NCBI RefSeq assembly: GCF_001659605.2
Contig: NC_035172.2
Location: 16,369,051-16,433,050, forward strand
Length of the DNA stretch: 64,000 bases
Reading direction: 5' to 3'
From: Manihot esculenta
Lineage: Eukaryota > Streptophyta > Magnoliopsida > Malpighiales > Euphorbiaceae
Below the pieces are notes generated by a model. The model saw only the letters and a program-made list of their open reading frames with translations. It was not told the DNA's origin and searched no databases. Position numbers and translations under genes: made by a program. Each line of letters begins with the position of its first letter. Position 1 is the first letter of the stretch. Shown one piece after another: positions 1 through 10,013 of the stretch.

Positions 1-1081
1 AGAAGGCACATGTTGGACCAAGGGCACTTTGGGCAGCCTCTAAAAGACTCATGGACTGCTATGAAACCCTAGGCAGCCTCCCAAGACATATTTAAAGCCT
101 TCAAGAAGCCTAGAAGAGGTGGAATTCATCCTCCCAAATTCGGCCAAGCAAGGGCAGCCCCTTCTCCACCTTAGTTTTTCATCTTCTTGCTTTCTTTTCA
201 TCTATTTTCTGTTTTGGTTCAGCCATGAGTGGCTGAAACCCTTTTCTAGTTGAGGATTGGTTGAAACTAAGGTTGTTTAAAGGGTTGTGAGATCTGAATA
301 GAAACTTTTGTCTTTGATTTTATTCAATATTCATGCAATTGATGCTTAATTCTAAGATTGCTTTGTTGTTTTGATCAAATTGGCCACTTGATTCTTGATT
401 GCAAAGTTAATTGATTGTTGGATTAGGATATTTTTTAGTCCGTAATTGCTGGAAATATTCTGTCCATAGAACACTTGGTGTAAAAATCCAAGGAATTGCA
501 TGATCTAACATCATCTCATGCGTTTGAGTAGTTAGGGTTTGGATCTTTCTTGTTCTTCATGCAATTGGCAATTGTTTTGATGCCTATGGCCCAAGGACGT
601 TCCTTGGCAATTTGTTGATTAGTAATTGGTTAGAGGACGTTCCTTAATCAGTTTGTTTATAAGGAAAGACATGGTGGTGAGAAGCGTCTTCCACCCCCAT
701 AACCAACCTATTGAATCAATCAAGATAACCATGTTTCAATGATCAACCCAAACAACCAAAGTGGATCCATATCTTCAACTAGACCTTTCTCTTATTGATT
801 TCTCTCTTATTTTAGATTACTTGCTGTTTCAATTACTTTTAATAGTTGTTAGTCAAATCATCTCAAAACCCCCCTTTTTACTTTTCTTGCACTTTATCTT
901 TGTTCTACTTTCAATAACTTGCATTCACTTGTGCTTTCAATTAGTTCTATTGGTCTTGATTGAGATAAATAAATAAGTAATCAATTCTCTGTGGATTCGA
1001 TCCTTCACCACTATCTGCAGTTGTGAATTGTAGGTAACCAAGAAGGTTATTTTTGACCGGCTTCGACAACCGCTCCTGTCA
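1..1081 (+). mobile_element. 3' part of an LTR of family X (copy X1)
   Basis: This stretch aligns by eye with 39400-40533 (copy X2), and in reverse with 62222 onward (X3). Shared landmarks include 'ttcagccatgagtggctgaa', the block around 'cccaaggacgttccttggc', and the end 'gaccggcttcgacaaccgct' followed by CCTGTCA at 1081. X2 and X3 are both flanked by 5 bp target duplications and have TG...CA ends, so the family behaves as solo LTRs of a large element. X1 continues left of the window, so its start and duplication cannot be seen. It interrupts the family G LTR that follows. No coding region is apparent; the 71-codon frame at 761-976 has no family support. Confidence 0.8.
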
Positions 1082-3065
1082 GTAAAATTATATTTTTATG
1101 AAATGTTTTTACACGTTTTTATGGTTTTAATGAAGAAAGAAATTGAGTTTTGAAAGAAAAGACCAAGAGGGAAAATGCCAGGTTCGGCCGCTGAACCTTA
1201 AGTTCGGCCGCCAAACATTGGCCTCTTGCGGAGGCACCTTTGGCCCCCGAAGGTGGTTTGGCCAGCCACCTATAAAGGGCCCCATGTCCGAAAATGGGCG
1301 AGTTTTCTCTCTCTATTTTCAGGCATAGGTGAGATTTTGCCTTCCTTTGTTCGATTTTGTGTTTTCCTTCAATTTCTTCAAGTTTTAATGAGTTTTTACT
1401 TGGTTTTTAAAGATTTTGAGCTAAAGATCAAGTTTTTGAAGCTTGGAGACCCCGAAGCTCGATTTCTCCCAATCTCTAAGTTAGAAATCGCATCTCCTCT
1501 CGATCTTCAAAAGGTAAGTGTAGATCCTTCTCGTCTTTTATGTTTTAAGTAAGTTTTGAGGGATTTGAAGGGTGTTGGATGCATGTTTAGAGTAGATGGA
1601 TAATGTTAGGATTTATGTTAGTTAAATGATAAATGTATGCTTAAATGTGATGTTTGTTGGGGTATAGGTTAGTTTTATGCCCCTATATACTTGGAAATGT
1701 GTTTATGCTTGTTTTAGAATAGTTGAATGCATGTTGGGAAGTTGGGATGGCTGAATGAGGGATGGCAAAATCGGGTTTTGCCACTCAGAAGAATCCAGGT
1801 TCGGCCGTCGAAGCAAGGTTCGGCCGCCGAACCTGCCAGGGAAGGCAGTTTAGGCCGCCTAAACTCGCCTCCGAAAGTTTGAACTTTCGGCTCTGGAGGG
1901 GAGTTTTGACCGTCGAACTTGCCCCTAAAAGTGGGTGACTTTCGGCCGCCGAACCTGCCGCCGAAAGTGCCCTGTCCAGCCTTCATTTGCATGTTTTCTA
2001 TGAATGTTTTATGATATTTTGGGGGGTTTCTGGGGAGATGTTTAGAGTTATGTTAGAGTTTGTTTGGTCCCTCATTTGAGTCCACCTGTGTAGGATCGGA
2101 CCCGAGGAACCGAGGAGGCCAACAGAGTTAGCTGTCTCAGAGTTAGCCAGAGGTGAGTAGAATACAACTCTATTTTATTTCAAAGTAACTAAAATGTTAA
2201 GCATGTTCATGCATCACGATTGCCATGTTTATAGGTTGTTGCATTAAAATTCACGAATATGATGCATTGCATTAATTATTGTTGATGTGGATGGTTATTG
2301 GATGATCCATTAGCCCTCGATATGATATGATATGGTATGGTACGGAAGTCCAGGTCGAGGCCCATTCTACGCCCCTGGCATAATTGGATATGTTATGTTA
2401 TGTTTAAGAGGAAGTCCTGAGGAGCTTCGTCGAGGGCCGGGCACTTATTGGATATGTAGAGGGCTATTGGTGACAATACCATCTTAAGGTGATTTACTTG
2501 TGTTGTGATGCATTCCATGAAAGCATGTAATTATTAAACTGTTTTTACTGTTCTACTCATTAGGCTTTAGTAGCTCACCCCTTTCCCCTAACCCCCAGGT
2601 TTGCAGGTTCAGGATAGACCGAAAAGTCGTCAAGGGTAAAAGTTATGTATATGTAATAGTCTAGTAGTGGACATGAATTTAAAATGATGTAATGTAAGAT
2701 ATTGTACAATAATGTAATGAGGTTTAGTATTGTGTTTGGCCCTAATGTAATATAAATCCCCTTTTGTACATGATCGTTATGAAATGTTTTAATGTTAAGA
2801 AATGTTAAACCAAGCTTGATGTATGATATGTTGCCCCACTAGAGCATTTGATGAGGGCTCTAGTGTGGGGTTTTATGTCTATAGTTATGGTGCATGCACA
2901 GGTCAGGCTCGGTATATGAAAAGATTTAATTTTTATGTAAATGTATGATCATGTATGGGATTTATCAGGTATGACAGGTTGTATGTTAGGCTTGCTACGG
3001 GTCCCGGCAACCTTAAGTCGATCTGGATCCTAGCGCCGGTAGCGGTCCGATTTTGGGTCGTTACA
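1082..3065 (+). mobile_element. Family G Ty3/gypsy LTR (copy S1), 5' end interrupted by X1
   Basis: The sequence resumes a family G LTR just after its start and runs to the family end 'gcggtccgattttgggtcgt' then TACA. Landmarks seen in other copies are TATAAAGGG at 1271-1279, the donor-like site after 'cttcaaaag' at 1514, CCGAA/TTCGG word clusters at 1185-1260 and 1797-1970, the exon-like block beginning 'gatcggacccgaggaacc' and the TTGCTACGGGTCCCGGC tail. It most resembles G4. What follows is Copia coding sequence, not a primer binding site, so it is a solo LTR or a 3' LTR whose element lies left of the window. Confidence 0.85.
1271..1279 (+). promoter_or_regulatory. TATA box of LTR S1
   Basis: TATAAAGGG follows 'gccagccacc', as in the other family G LTRs, and precedes CCCCATG. 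It is positioned to be the U3 promoter of this LTR. Activity is not shown. Confidence 0.6.
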
Positions 3066-3952
3066 TTCCTCCTTAAGAATGCACCAAAATTTCTCCACAA
3101 TCACTAAAATGTGCCTTCCTTGGCTATGCACAAAATCAAAAGGGCTTTATGTGTTTTGATCCTACCACCCAACGAATTTGTATTTCTTGTAATGTTATTT
3201 TTCTTGATCATTAAAATTGTTACCCTTCTTCCTCTGCTACTTCCAATGAATCTTATCATTCTTTCCTTCCAGCCTTTGAGGAAACATCTATTAGCTCTCC
3301 ACCAAACACTTCTACTCCAATCACGTGGTTTTATCCTGATATTTTTTTTATGCAAGACGAAGTAGTGATGATGAGCAAAATCAGCAACCTGCGGTTCTTC
3401 CCTCTCTACCTGACGCCCTTGAAATTGGTACTTCTTTTGAGTCTTTTTTGCCATCGGCCTTTGACATTTGTTGCTTATAGTGACTCGGATTGGGTGGGAT
3501 GTCCGAATACCCATTATTTTACAACAGGATGGTGTGCATACTTAGACAAGTCTTTGATCTCTTGGAAATGCAAGAAACAAGACAGAGTTTCCAAGTCTTC
3601 AACTGAAACGGAATATCGGGCCATGTCTGCCACATGTTTGGAAATTACATGGTTACATGGTTTGCTTTCCGAATTGGGTTACACACAAATCGATCCTACG
3701 CCTTTCCATGCTGATAATACTAGTGCTATTCAGATTGTCACAAATCCTATCTACCATAAGTGTACCAAATACATTGAAATCGATTGCCATTCAATTTGAG
3801 AATCTTTTGATAATGGTTTTATTACTCTTCCACACATTTATACAACTCAACAGAATGCAGATATTCTCATCAAACCTCTCCCAATTGCTCGACATCAATT
3901 TTTTATAAACAAATTGATGCTGCTTGAATCAACAACATCAATTTGAGGGGGG
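3066..3952 (+). pseudogene. Copia-1 pol remnant (integrase end joined to RNase H)
   Basis: Ty1/copia polyprotein remnant. From 3080 one frame reads the integrase C-terminal motif CAFLGYAQNQKG followed by CFDPTTQR, then hits a stop near 3213. From about 3465 another frame reads RNase H: AYSDSDWVGCP, SWKCKKQ, SSTETEYRAM, then HADNTSAIQ and the HIEIDCH-like end, degraded to KYIEIDCH. Almost all of reverse transcriptase, expected between these blocks, is missing, and the reading frame shifts several times. Downstream the text reads on as a Copia C-terminus until a G-rich polypurine tract at 3944-3952. The left end is cut by LTR S1. It is a dead, internally deleted element. Confidence 0.8.
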
Positions 3953-4185
3953 TGTTAAGATCAGCTATCAAGTTTATAATTATTGTAAATATATGATAGG
4001 ATCTGCTGTAATTAGAGAATAGGATTTTTTATAATTAGGAAACTAATTTATTGTCTAAATTAGGGAGATTGATTTGTTGTAATTAAGGAATATCATATTG
4101 TACTATTAGTGTGTGTATATATATAATAGAAGTCAAAGGACACACAAGTTTATTGCAAAATATTCTTGTTTTGTTATCTTGCACA
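3953..4185 (+). mobile_element. Copia-1 3' LTR
   Basis: TGTTAAGATCAGCTATC starts immediately after the polypurine tract 'atttgagggggg', the usual layout at a Copia 3' LTR. A TATA-like 'tatatatataataga' lies at about 4116. The 3' boundary is set near TTGCACA at 4185 because Copia-2 coding sequence begins there; the exact last base is uncertain. About 230 bp is normal for a small plant Copia LTR. Confidence 0.65.
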
Positions 4186-4321
4186 TTGTTAAAGACCTTA
4201 AAGAATAGTCTCCATAAATGTATTTTCTTTCCTACTAATAATTCCTTGACTGTTTGTGCTTATTATGATGCCGACTAGGCTGTTTGTCTAGTGTTGAGAA
4301 AATCCATCATTAGTTATTGCT
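4186..4321 (+). pseudogene. Copia-2 RNase H pseudogene, left half
   Basis: One frame reads LKTLKNSLHKCIFFPTNNS, then CAYYDAD, a stop, and LRKSIISYC. This matches the Copia RNase H start, where a catalytic Asp lies in AYCDADWAG and is followed by GYC. The gene breaks exactly at GCT (4319-4321), where the CACTA end begins. Its continuation is at 30574, beyond the DNA transposon. Copia-1 therefore appears to have inserted into Copia-2 before or independently of the CACTA. Confidence 0.7.
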
Positions 4322-4385
4322 CACTATAAAAAATATAGCATTTAACGACAAAAAAAAAAAAGACTAATTTAACTTGTACTCGTTA

Positions 4386-4413
4386 ATGATATATATATAT
4401 ATATATATATATA
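4386..4413. repeat. (TA)n microsatellite
   Basis: An uninterrupted run of alternating T and A, within the AT-rich subterminal part of the outer CACTA element. Confidence 0.85.
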
Positions 4414-4822
4414 ATACCCAATAATATAATTGGTCGTTATTATATTAAATTTTAACGACTGTCGTAAAATATTCCCATTAAAAATGAGATTATTGGTAGT
4501 TAAAGTGCAAGTATAATTTTTTTTTTCTAAATCCCACCTCGAAAAGAGAAGGAATAGGGTATTATTTTAAGTCACACTATAAATTAACAAGTAATATGAT
4601 TTATAGATCATATAACTTACAATTAGTACAAATTAAACTTTTTATTTTTATCTAAAATATTGTGTACTCAATTATTATTAATATTTAATTATTTTCAATT
4701 ACTATACTATTTTAAAATTATTATATAGAAAAATAATAATATTTTATATAAATTTTAACAACGATTTTCATTATTGTTATTAAATTTTTTTGCGACTATA
4801 TTAATTATCATTAATAAAAGAC

Positions 4823-5040
4823 AAATTTGTCATTAATGTTATAGTTTAAATGACTGATTATAGTATCATTGTAGTAGTATTAATGATTAATGTATAATGT
4901 CCAACGACTAATGTATAATGTCCTCATTAAAAATTTGTCATTACTGTTATAGTTTTAACAACTGATTATAGTATCATCGTAGTAGTATTAACGCTTAATG
5001 TACAATGCCCAACGACTAATGTATAATGTCTTCATTAAAA
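4823..5040. repeat. Two tandem copies of a 108 bp unit
   Basis: The block starting 'aaatttgtcattaatgtta' near 4823 recurs about 108 bp later as 'aaatttgtcattactgtta'. Both contain 'gattatagtatcat', 'gtagtagtattaa' and 'caacgactaatgtataatgtc'. The duplication lies in the subterminal region of the outer CACTA element and carries its 'aacgac' words. Confidence 0.75.
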
Positions 5041-5587
5041 CTTTTTAACAATAGTACCTCTAACAATAACTTAATACACTATAAAAAAAATCATAAATTA
5101 GCAACTAATTTTAGCAATAAAAATATTGTAATTGCTAAATAGCGACCAATCAGCTACCATCTAAATGCAATTTGAATAGATTGATTGTTTTTTAAAAACA
5201 TCACAACGACCAATAGTTGGTAGCTATCTAGTGCTAAATAGCAATAAAACACTAAATGGTCGCTAAGTATCATAAAAACAAGTGGCGTGAAACGCCAATG
5301 ACTAATTTAGCGACTATGCATATTCATGGCAGGAGTACGACACCATAGTTTTGTGACCACTTTGTGACCAATCTTAGGTGACGAATCAACAACTATATAT
5401 TCGACGCTAAATATTTGAAAAAATACAAAATTACAAAGATCAACGATCAAATAGTGGTCATTGAACACTCACTATTAGATTTAGTCACTAAATGGTTGTG
5501 AAATAGTGACCAATCAACCATCATTCAAAACCGATCACAATAAAAAGATACTTTTATATGAAAATTACTCGGTTATCAATATTTAAA

Positions 5588-5700
5588 TATTATAAAATCG
5601 ATAAATAATAATAAAATAATATATTATTATGATTGTTTAATCTGTGATATTATAAATAGTAATAAAATAATATATTATTATGATTGTTTCATCTTTGACA
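5588..5700. repeat. AT-rich tandem duplication, about 57 bp unit
   Basis: 'aataaaataatatattatta' plus TGATTGTTT occurs twice, with preceding 'tattataaa' in both copies. It sits in non-coding DNA of the inner CACTA-like element. Confidence 0.7.
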
Positions 5701-5980
5701 TCGTGACTAATCAATCAATATGATTATTTTCATATTAAATATTACTTAATAATTTTCATTAATTAAAGTTTATATTATAATTTAATATATCAATATACTA
5801 ATGGCTGAATGTAAATAATATGTTTTTAAAGTAAAATTAAATTATAATATATTAATAATTTATTATAAAATATATTTAAAATCCAATAAAAGAATTACCT
5901 TAGTTTAAATAAAATCATGTAATTTTAATTTTAAATTAAATAACTCAATTATAAAAATTATTTTTTAAATCTATTGAATG

Positions 5981-6015
5981 AAACTACGTAGTTTTGGACA
6001 AAAACTACGCAGTTT
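5981..6015. repeat. Hairpin-forming inverted repeat
   Basis: AAACTACGTAGTTTT (5981-5995), spacer GGACA, then AAAACTACGCAGTTT (6001-6015). The arms pair at 14 of 15 positions. It marks the change from AT-rich subterminal DNA to a GC-rich block (6016-6310) with a 'gcgttcc' word occurring three times and ending in 'gtctcaggtatgc'. That block could be a promoter or leader of a DNA transposon. The 60-codon frame inside it has no recognised homology. Confidence 0.55.
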
Positions 6016-6869
6016 GTACCTAACAAAATTGCTCTGCCCTACGGTCATTACAAAACCCTTCCCACTGCGTTCCCCACACAACCCTTCCCACCGCGTTCCT
6101 CAGTCCACACCAATGCCTCCTCTAAAGTTCATCGCTCCCGCCGCGTGGCTTGTTCCCTGAGCGGGATTGATAAGTATCGTTGCGCCGCTCTCCTTGGGCA
6201 GGTCATCATCTCCAGCATCGCGTTCCCTGAGCAGGTCAGCGTCTCCATAGCCGCATGCTTCCCTTCGATTTAGCCCTGAGCCTCCATCATCTACTGCTCT
6301 GTCTCAGGTATGCAAGAAAATTTAATTTCAAGTTGTATTTGGGATTTTTGGATATGGTGATTTCTTGACGATGTTTAAGATGAATGGATTTTCCATTCTT
6401 CAAGAACCCAATTCGAATATCTGGATTTTCGGATGGATATGCGAAAAAAAAAAAAAAACTTTAGGGTCTATTAAATTAGTTTTTAAATAGACAGATTGAA
6501 ATGGAGAAAATGAGGTAGAAAATGAAGGTTGATAATCACTGAGCTCTTATATTAGGGCCGCGAAACTCGAAATGGTTAAATTATAGTCCATACAAATCTA
6601 ATATGCAGGCCGGACCATTAGCAAGCAGTTTAGATTTCGTTTGACCAAGCGAGGAAAAATTCATGTAAAGGAGGTTTGGCTTATTAGAAGTGATGGATAT
6701 GCGGAACAATAGACTCTGAACATCCGGAATCATATTTGCCGAAAAATATTAAATAGTTGTTGATAATGAAAATGAGATATGATGATGAAAAGGAGATAAT
6801 ACTTCTATACTTATGGCTATGTGCGGAAATGACAGGGATATAGGATGATGGTTATATGTTGCTAGATGA
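6016..6869. other. No gene recognised
   Basis: The GC-rich part to 6310 is described with the hairpin. From 6311 to 6869 there is AT-rich sequence with a run of A at about 6447 and no open frame or familiar motif. Part of it may be the decayed 5' LTR of Tat-A, because the following stretch resembles an LTR end. Confidence 0.5.
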
Positions 6870-6990
6870 AAAAAAGAGAAAAAGAATAAAGAGAGGGAAG
6901 GAGAACTAACGGAACTAAATTCATACATACATACTCTAATTCTACTATTGATTGGATTTCACATCATCGATTCGTATCGTCTGTGGAAAA
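6870..6990 (+). mobile_element. Tat-A: decayed end of 5' LTR and primer-binding region
   Basis: 'agaaaaagaataaagagagg' and the following 'ttcatacatacatactcta' match, with changes, the reverse complement of the Tat-B LTR end at 31770-31840. The inferred LTR end is TTTCA at 6961. It is followed by 'cgattcgtatcgtctgtgg', which resembles the 'ggcgccgtctgtggg' leader typical of Tat and Athila elements. The alignment is partial, so the boundary is approximate. Confidence 0.4.
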
Positions 6991-7399
6991 TGAAGGAAGA
7001 TTTTTTCGTCACCAAAATTCTCATCCTCATCATATCCACTGAGATCCACATGGCTAATCACGACAAAAATCACATTCAAAACACTCCAAATGATTTGAGT
7101 TCTATTTAGAAATGACAACGGTTTTCATTTTCCAGTTCTATCGTCCCACTAAACTAACCATCTGTGTTGTTTAATCTCTTGCCGAGCTCGACAGGAACCA
7201 TGTCCTGGATCACTATATCTGATTAGGAGCTACAAAGCATGACTCTTCAACTCTAAAACATTGTTCATTGACTAGAGCAGATGCTAAAGGGGACTCAATA
7301 CCCCATTGAGCGCACTATTGATAGTTGAAGGATTCACTGCCAACGAGTCTCAACCCATGCTAAATCACCAAACCCATCAACAAAGCAGTAGGAGGACGG

Positions 7400-8323
7400 G
7401 TGATGGAGAAGGAAAGGCTAGTAGGAAAAAATGAGCTCATAGCCAGGACACGAGGCCTGGTAGTAAGAGAGTTCATAAAAAATGACGAGGCTGAAAGCTA
7501 CTCTTTCGAGCTGACGGAAAGATCTGAAAGTGAAGAGTTGGAGAGAAATTATCATTTAGAGAAAAGACCAAGGAGAGAAGAGGAAGATGTAGATTAGAAG
7601 TTGGAGAGGTTGAAGGAGCAACTGTTGACAAAACTGGGGGCACGAGACAACAGTAGTCCTTTGCTGCCAACTTCATCCCCGTTCGTGAGAAGAGTACAAC
7701 AGGAAACTATATCAAAAAATTCATGATGCCAACAGTGGTCGCATATGACGGCACAGGAACCCTAGGTAGCAAGTCCTGAATTATAAGACGTTTATAGAGT
7801 TGTAGACCCGCTCAGATACTCTGTTGTGCAAATTTTTTCTACCACTCTTACTGGATCAATTCGGGCATGGTTTAACAGCCTAAAAGCAGGGAGCATAGAG
7901 GCCAACGTGTTTATCAGCAGGTTTATAGCCGGGATCTCAGTTGAGAGGAAAACAAGTTACTTAAAAACAGTTCGACAAAGGAAGAACGAGTTGCTGAGGG
8001 AGTATGTGGTCAGGTTTAACTTGGAGGCTCTACAAATCCTCGAGCTTGATGAAGCCAGAGTGGTGGAAGCCATACAAAAGGGTACCACCTCCCCAAAGTT
8101 TTTCGAATTGTTGTGCAGAAAGCCGCCCGCCACTTTAGCAGAGTTGATGAAGAGAGCAGTTGTGGGGAAGGTAGCGCCGATCTGGGAAGGTAGCGCCGAT
8201 CTGGGAAGGCCATTCAGAATCACCAAGATAATCAGACCTAGAGTATACCGAATTGAAGACTTGCAAAGAAATCTAGAGCCTCATGCCTGGAATATTCAAC
8301 ACCTGAAGAGGTATTTCCCGTAA
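7400..8323 (+). pseudogene. Tat-A gag fused to the last part of integrase
   Basis: Ty3/gypsy Tat-lineage gag. An acidic N-terminal piece (7400-7597) is followed, after stops and frame changes, by SSPFVRRVQQE. From 7826 a 165-codon open frame reads the Tat gag core: FSTTLTGSIRAWFNSLK, ISRFIAGIS, ALQILELDEARVVEAIQKGT and LAELMKRA. At about 8160 it passes straight into the integrase C-terminus, RPFRITKIIRPRVYRIEDLQ to WNIQHLKRYFP, and stops. Protease, reverse transcriptase, RNase H and most of integrase are missing. A 20 bp direct duplication (ggtagcgccgatctgggaa) lies just after the junction at 8170-8210. The fused frame is open, but I infer a deletion product, not a functional gene. Confidence 0.75.
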
Positions 8324-8420
8324 AGGCATGTAATGTAACCTACTATCTCTTAAGAAACGTGAATAAAATTGTTATCTTCTTCTTTCCATTAGTATTTCTG
8401 AGCAAGTATAGAAGATCCCA

Positions 8421-8975
8421 GTGAGGTAGGTGACCGTTCTCGGAATATGACCGTCGGCACCACCAAACCGGCTGGAGAAACGAAGCCCTCAATGAGTAGT
8501 TGATCGATTTTGGAATATGGCTGCTAGCACCACAACCGATTGAGGAGAGAAAGACTCTAGTGAGGTAGGTGATCGGTCTCGAAACATGACCGCCAACACC
8601 ACAAAACTGGCTGTGAAAACAAATTCCTCAGTGAGGTAGGTGAACGGTCTCGGAACATGACCGCCGGCACCACAAAACTGGCGGGGGAAACGAATCTCTC
8701 AATGAGGTAAGTGATCGGTCTCGGAATATGACCGCCGACATCACAAAACCGGTTGAGGAGAGGAAGACCCCAGTGAGGTAGGTGACTGTTCAACAAAATC
8801 GGTTGAAAAAATGAAGGTTTTAATGAGATAGGTGATCGATTTCAGAATATGATTGTCAGCACTATAAAACCGGCTGGAGAAATGAAGCTCTCAATGAGGT
8901 AGGTGACCGGTCTCAGAACATAACCATCGGCACCACAAAATCAGTTGAGGAGATGAAGACTCCAATAACCACAAA
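8421..8975 (+). repeat. 70 bp tandem repeat array in Tat-A
   Basis: The unit begins 'gtgaggtaggtgaccggtct' and contains 'accgccggcaccacaaaac'. Units start at 8421, about 8491, 8561, 8631, 8701 and 8773, then less regularly to about 8975, so about eight copies. The same array occurs on the opposite strand in Tat-B at 49720-50212. It lies just downstream of the end of pol, where Tat elements often carry satellite-like tandem repeats. The period is not a multiple of three, and no frame stays open. Confidence 0.85.
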
Positions 8976-9639
8976 ATTGGTTGGGAAAATAAAGACTCAG
9001 GATGAAGGCTCAATGCCAGCGAGGCTATAAACCCAAAGAAACGAAATGAGAAAGGTGCTGCTGACCTAAGAAGGGATCTCGACACACGTAAGACTCAGCA
9101 AAACAAACAAAAGATAGCTCTGATCTCGCAAGAGAGCTCGGATCATACAAGAGAGCTCGGATCATAAAAGAATACAAACAAGAGTCAGACTCTAGCCTCA
9201 TAAAAAGGCTCAGATTATAGGGATGCGAGTAAAAAGAAATAGGAGAACGACCTCTCTAATGAGCTCAGACCGTAGAAAATGAGACGATGACCTCAAAAAC
9301 GAGCCCGACATATAGAAAAATGGGCCTAAAAATTGAAATGTTATGACCGACTTCACAATAGAATTCGGCATGGAAAAACTAACCTAATCCATCCTAATGG
9401 CCATTTCGCAAAAACGACTTTGCCTATGAAAAAGCTAATTTAAGGCTCATAAAGCGAAGATGTTGTGCCGATCTCAAAAATGAGCTCGATGTTCTATTTT
9501 GAAAAAGCTAACTCAAGGCTCACAGTACCAGCGCCGAAGTAGGGGCAGGGGCATTGAACGATTACTGAATCCACCATTTGAAATACCTCTCGAGTCACAT
9601 CGGCCACTGATTTATTGACCTTGAAGGCTGTCAAGGTCG
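8976..9639 (+). other. Tat-A 3' non-coding region with gagctcgg-type short repeats
   Basis: There is no credible frame. Words such as 'agagagctcggatcata' repeat around 9120-9175, and 'aggctca' or 'gagctcg' words follow to 9530. The counterpart is 48990-49700 of Tat-B on the other strand, which has 'gaagtcggagccaag' repeats. This is the long spacer between pol and the antisense ORF of a Tat element. Confidence 0.55.
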
Positions 9640-10013
9640 CCTTCATGTTTTCTTGGACAAAGAAAAGTTCTTCGAAAGCTTGATGTTCTCCATAGAAACA
9701 GCAAAAGTTGATAAAAGAGATACCGACTCAGTTAGAACTCAGAATAACAAAAAAAAAAATGCAACAAGGAAGAAAAATGAGAAAATAATAATACCAGTTT
9801 TCTGGCAGTCTCGAAGGTTGGACATAAACATACACTTTTCAACGTTATATTTCTTTTTAACAAAGGTTAGTAGTAGAAGGCAGACAACCGCAAAGGCCTC
9901 CGCCCAGCCTTCGCCCAAGAGAGACCTGAGGGACCTCCCCTAAGAGATATCAACATCCCAATTAATTCCTGAGCTCTCTTTCAGCTCGACAACAGCAAAG
10001 GCCTCTGTTTATA
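9640..10013 (-). pseudogene. Fragment of the Tat antisense ORF (Tat-A)
   Basis: Read on the minus strand this matches 32920-33130 of Tat-B. Shared stretches include 'gaaagagagctcagg', 'gggatgttgatctctctt', 'gaagtccctcagg' and the segment around 'aaaagtgtatgtt'. In Tat-B that region follows the putative gypsy-type transposon domain. Here only a fragment remains, cut at 10013 by the H element LTR. The antisense orientation relative to gag at 7400 is the arrangement known from Tat-lineage elements such as Grande. Confidence 0.6.

Noticed and set aside
6311..6960. Possible host exon (locally balanced base composition, GT/AG sites)
   Set aside because: No frame longer than a few dozen codons and no motif; it lies between CACTA subterminal DNA and a Tat LTR end.
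8421..8975. Regular 70 bp repeats as a possible CRISPR array
   Set aside because: Repeats are contiguous without unique spacers, diverged, and in a plant retrotransposon.
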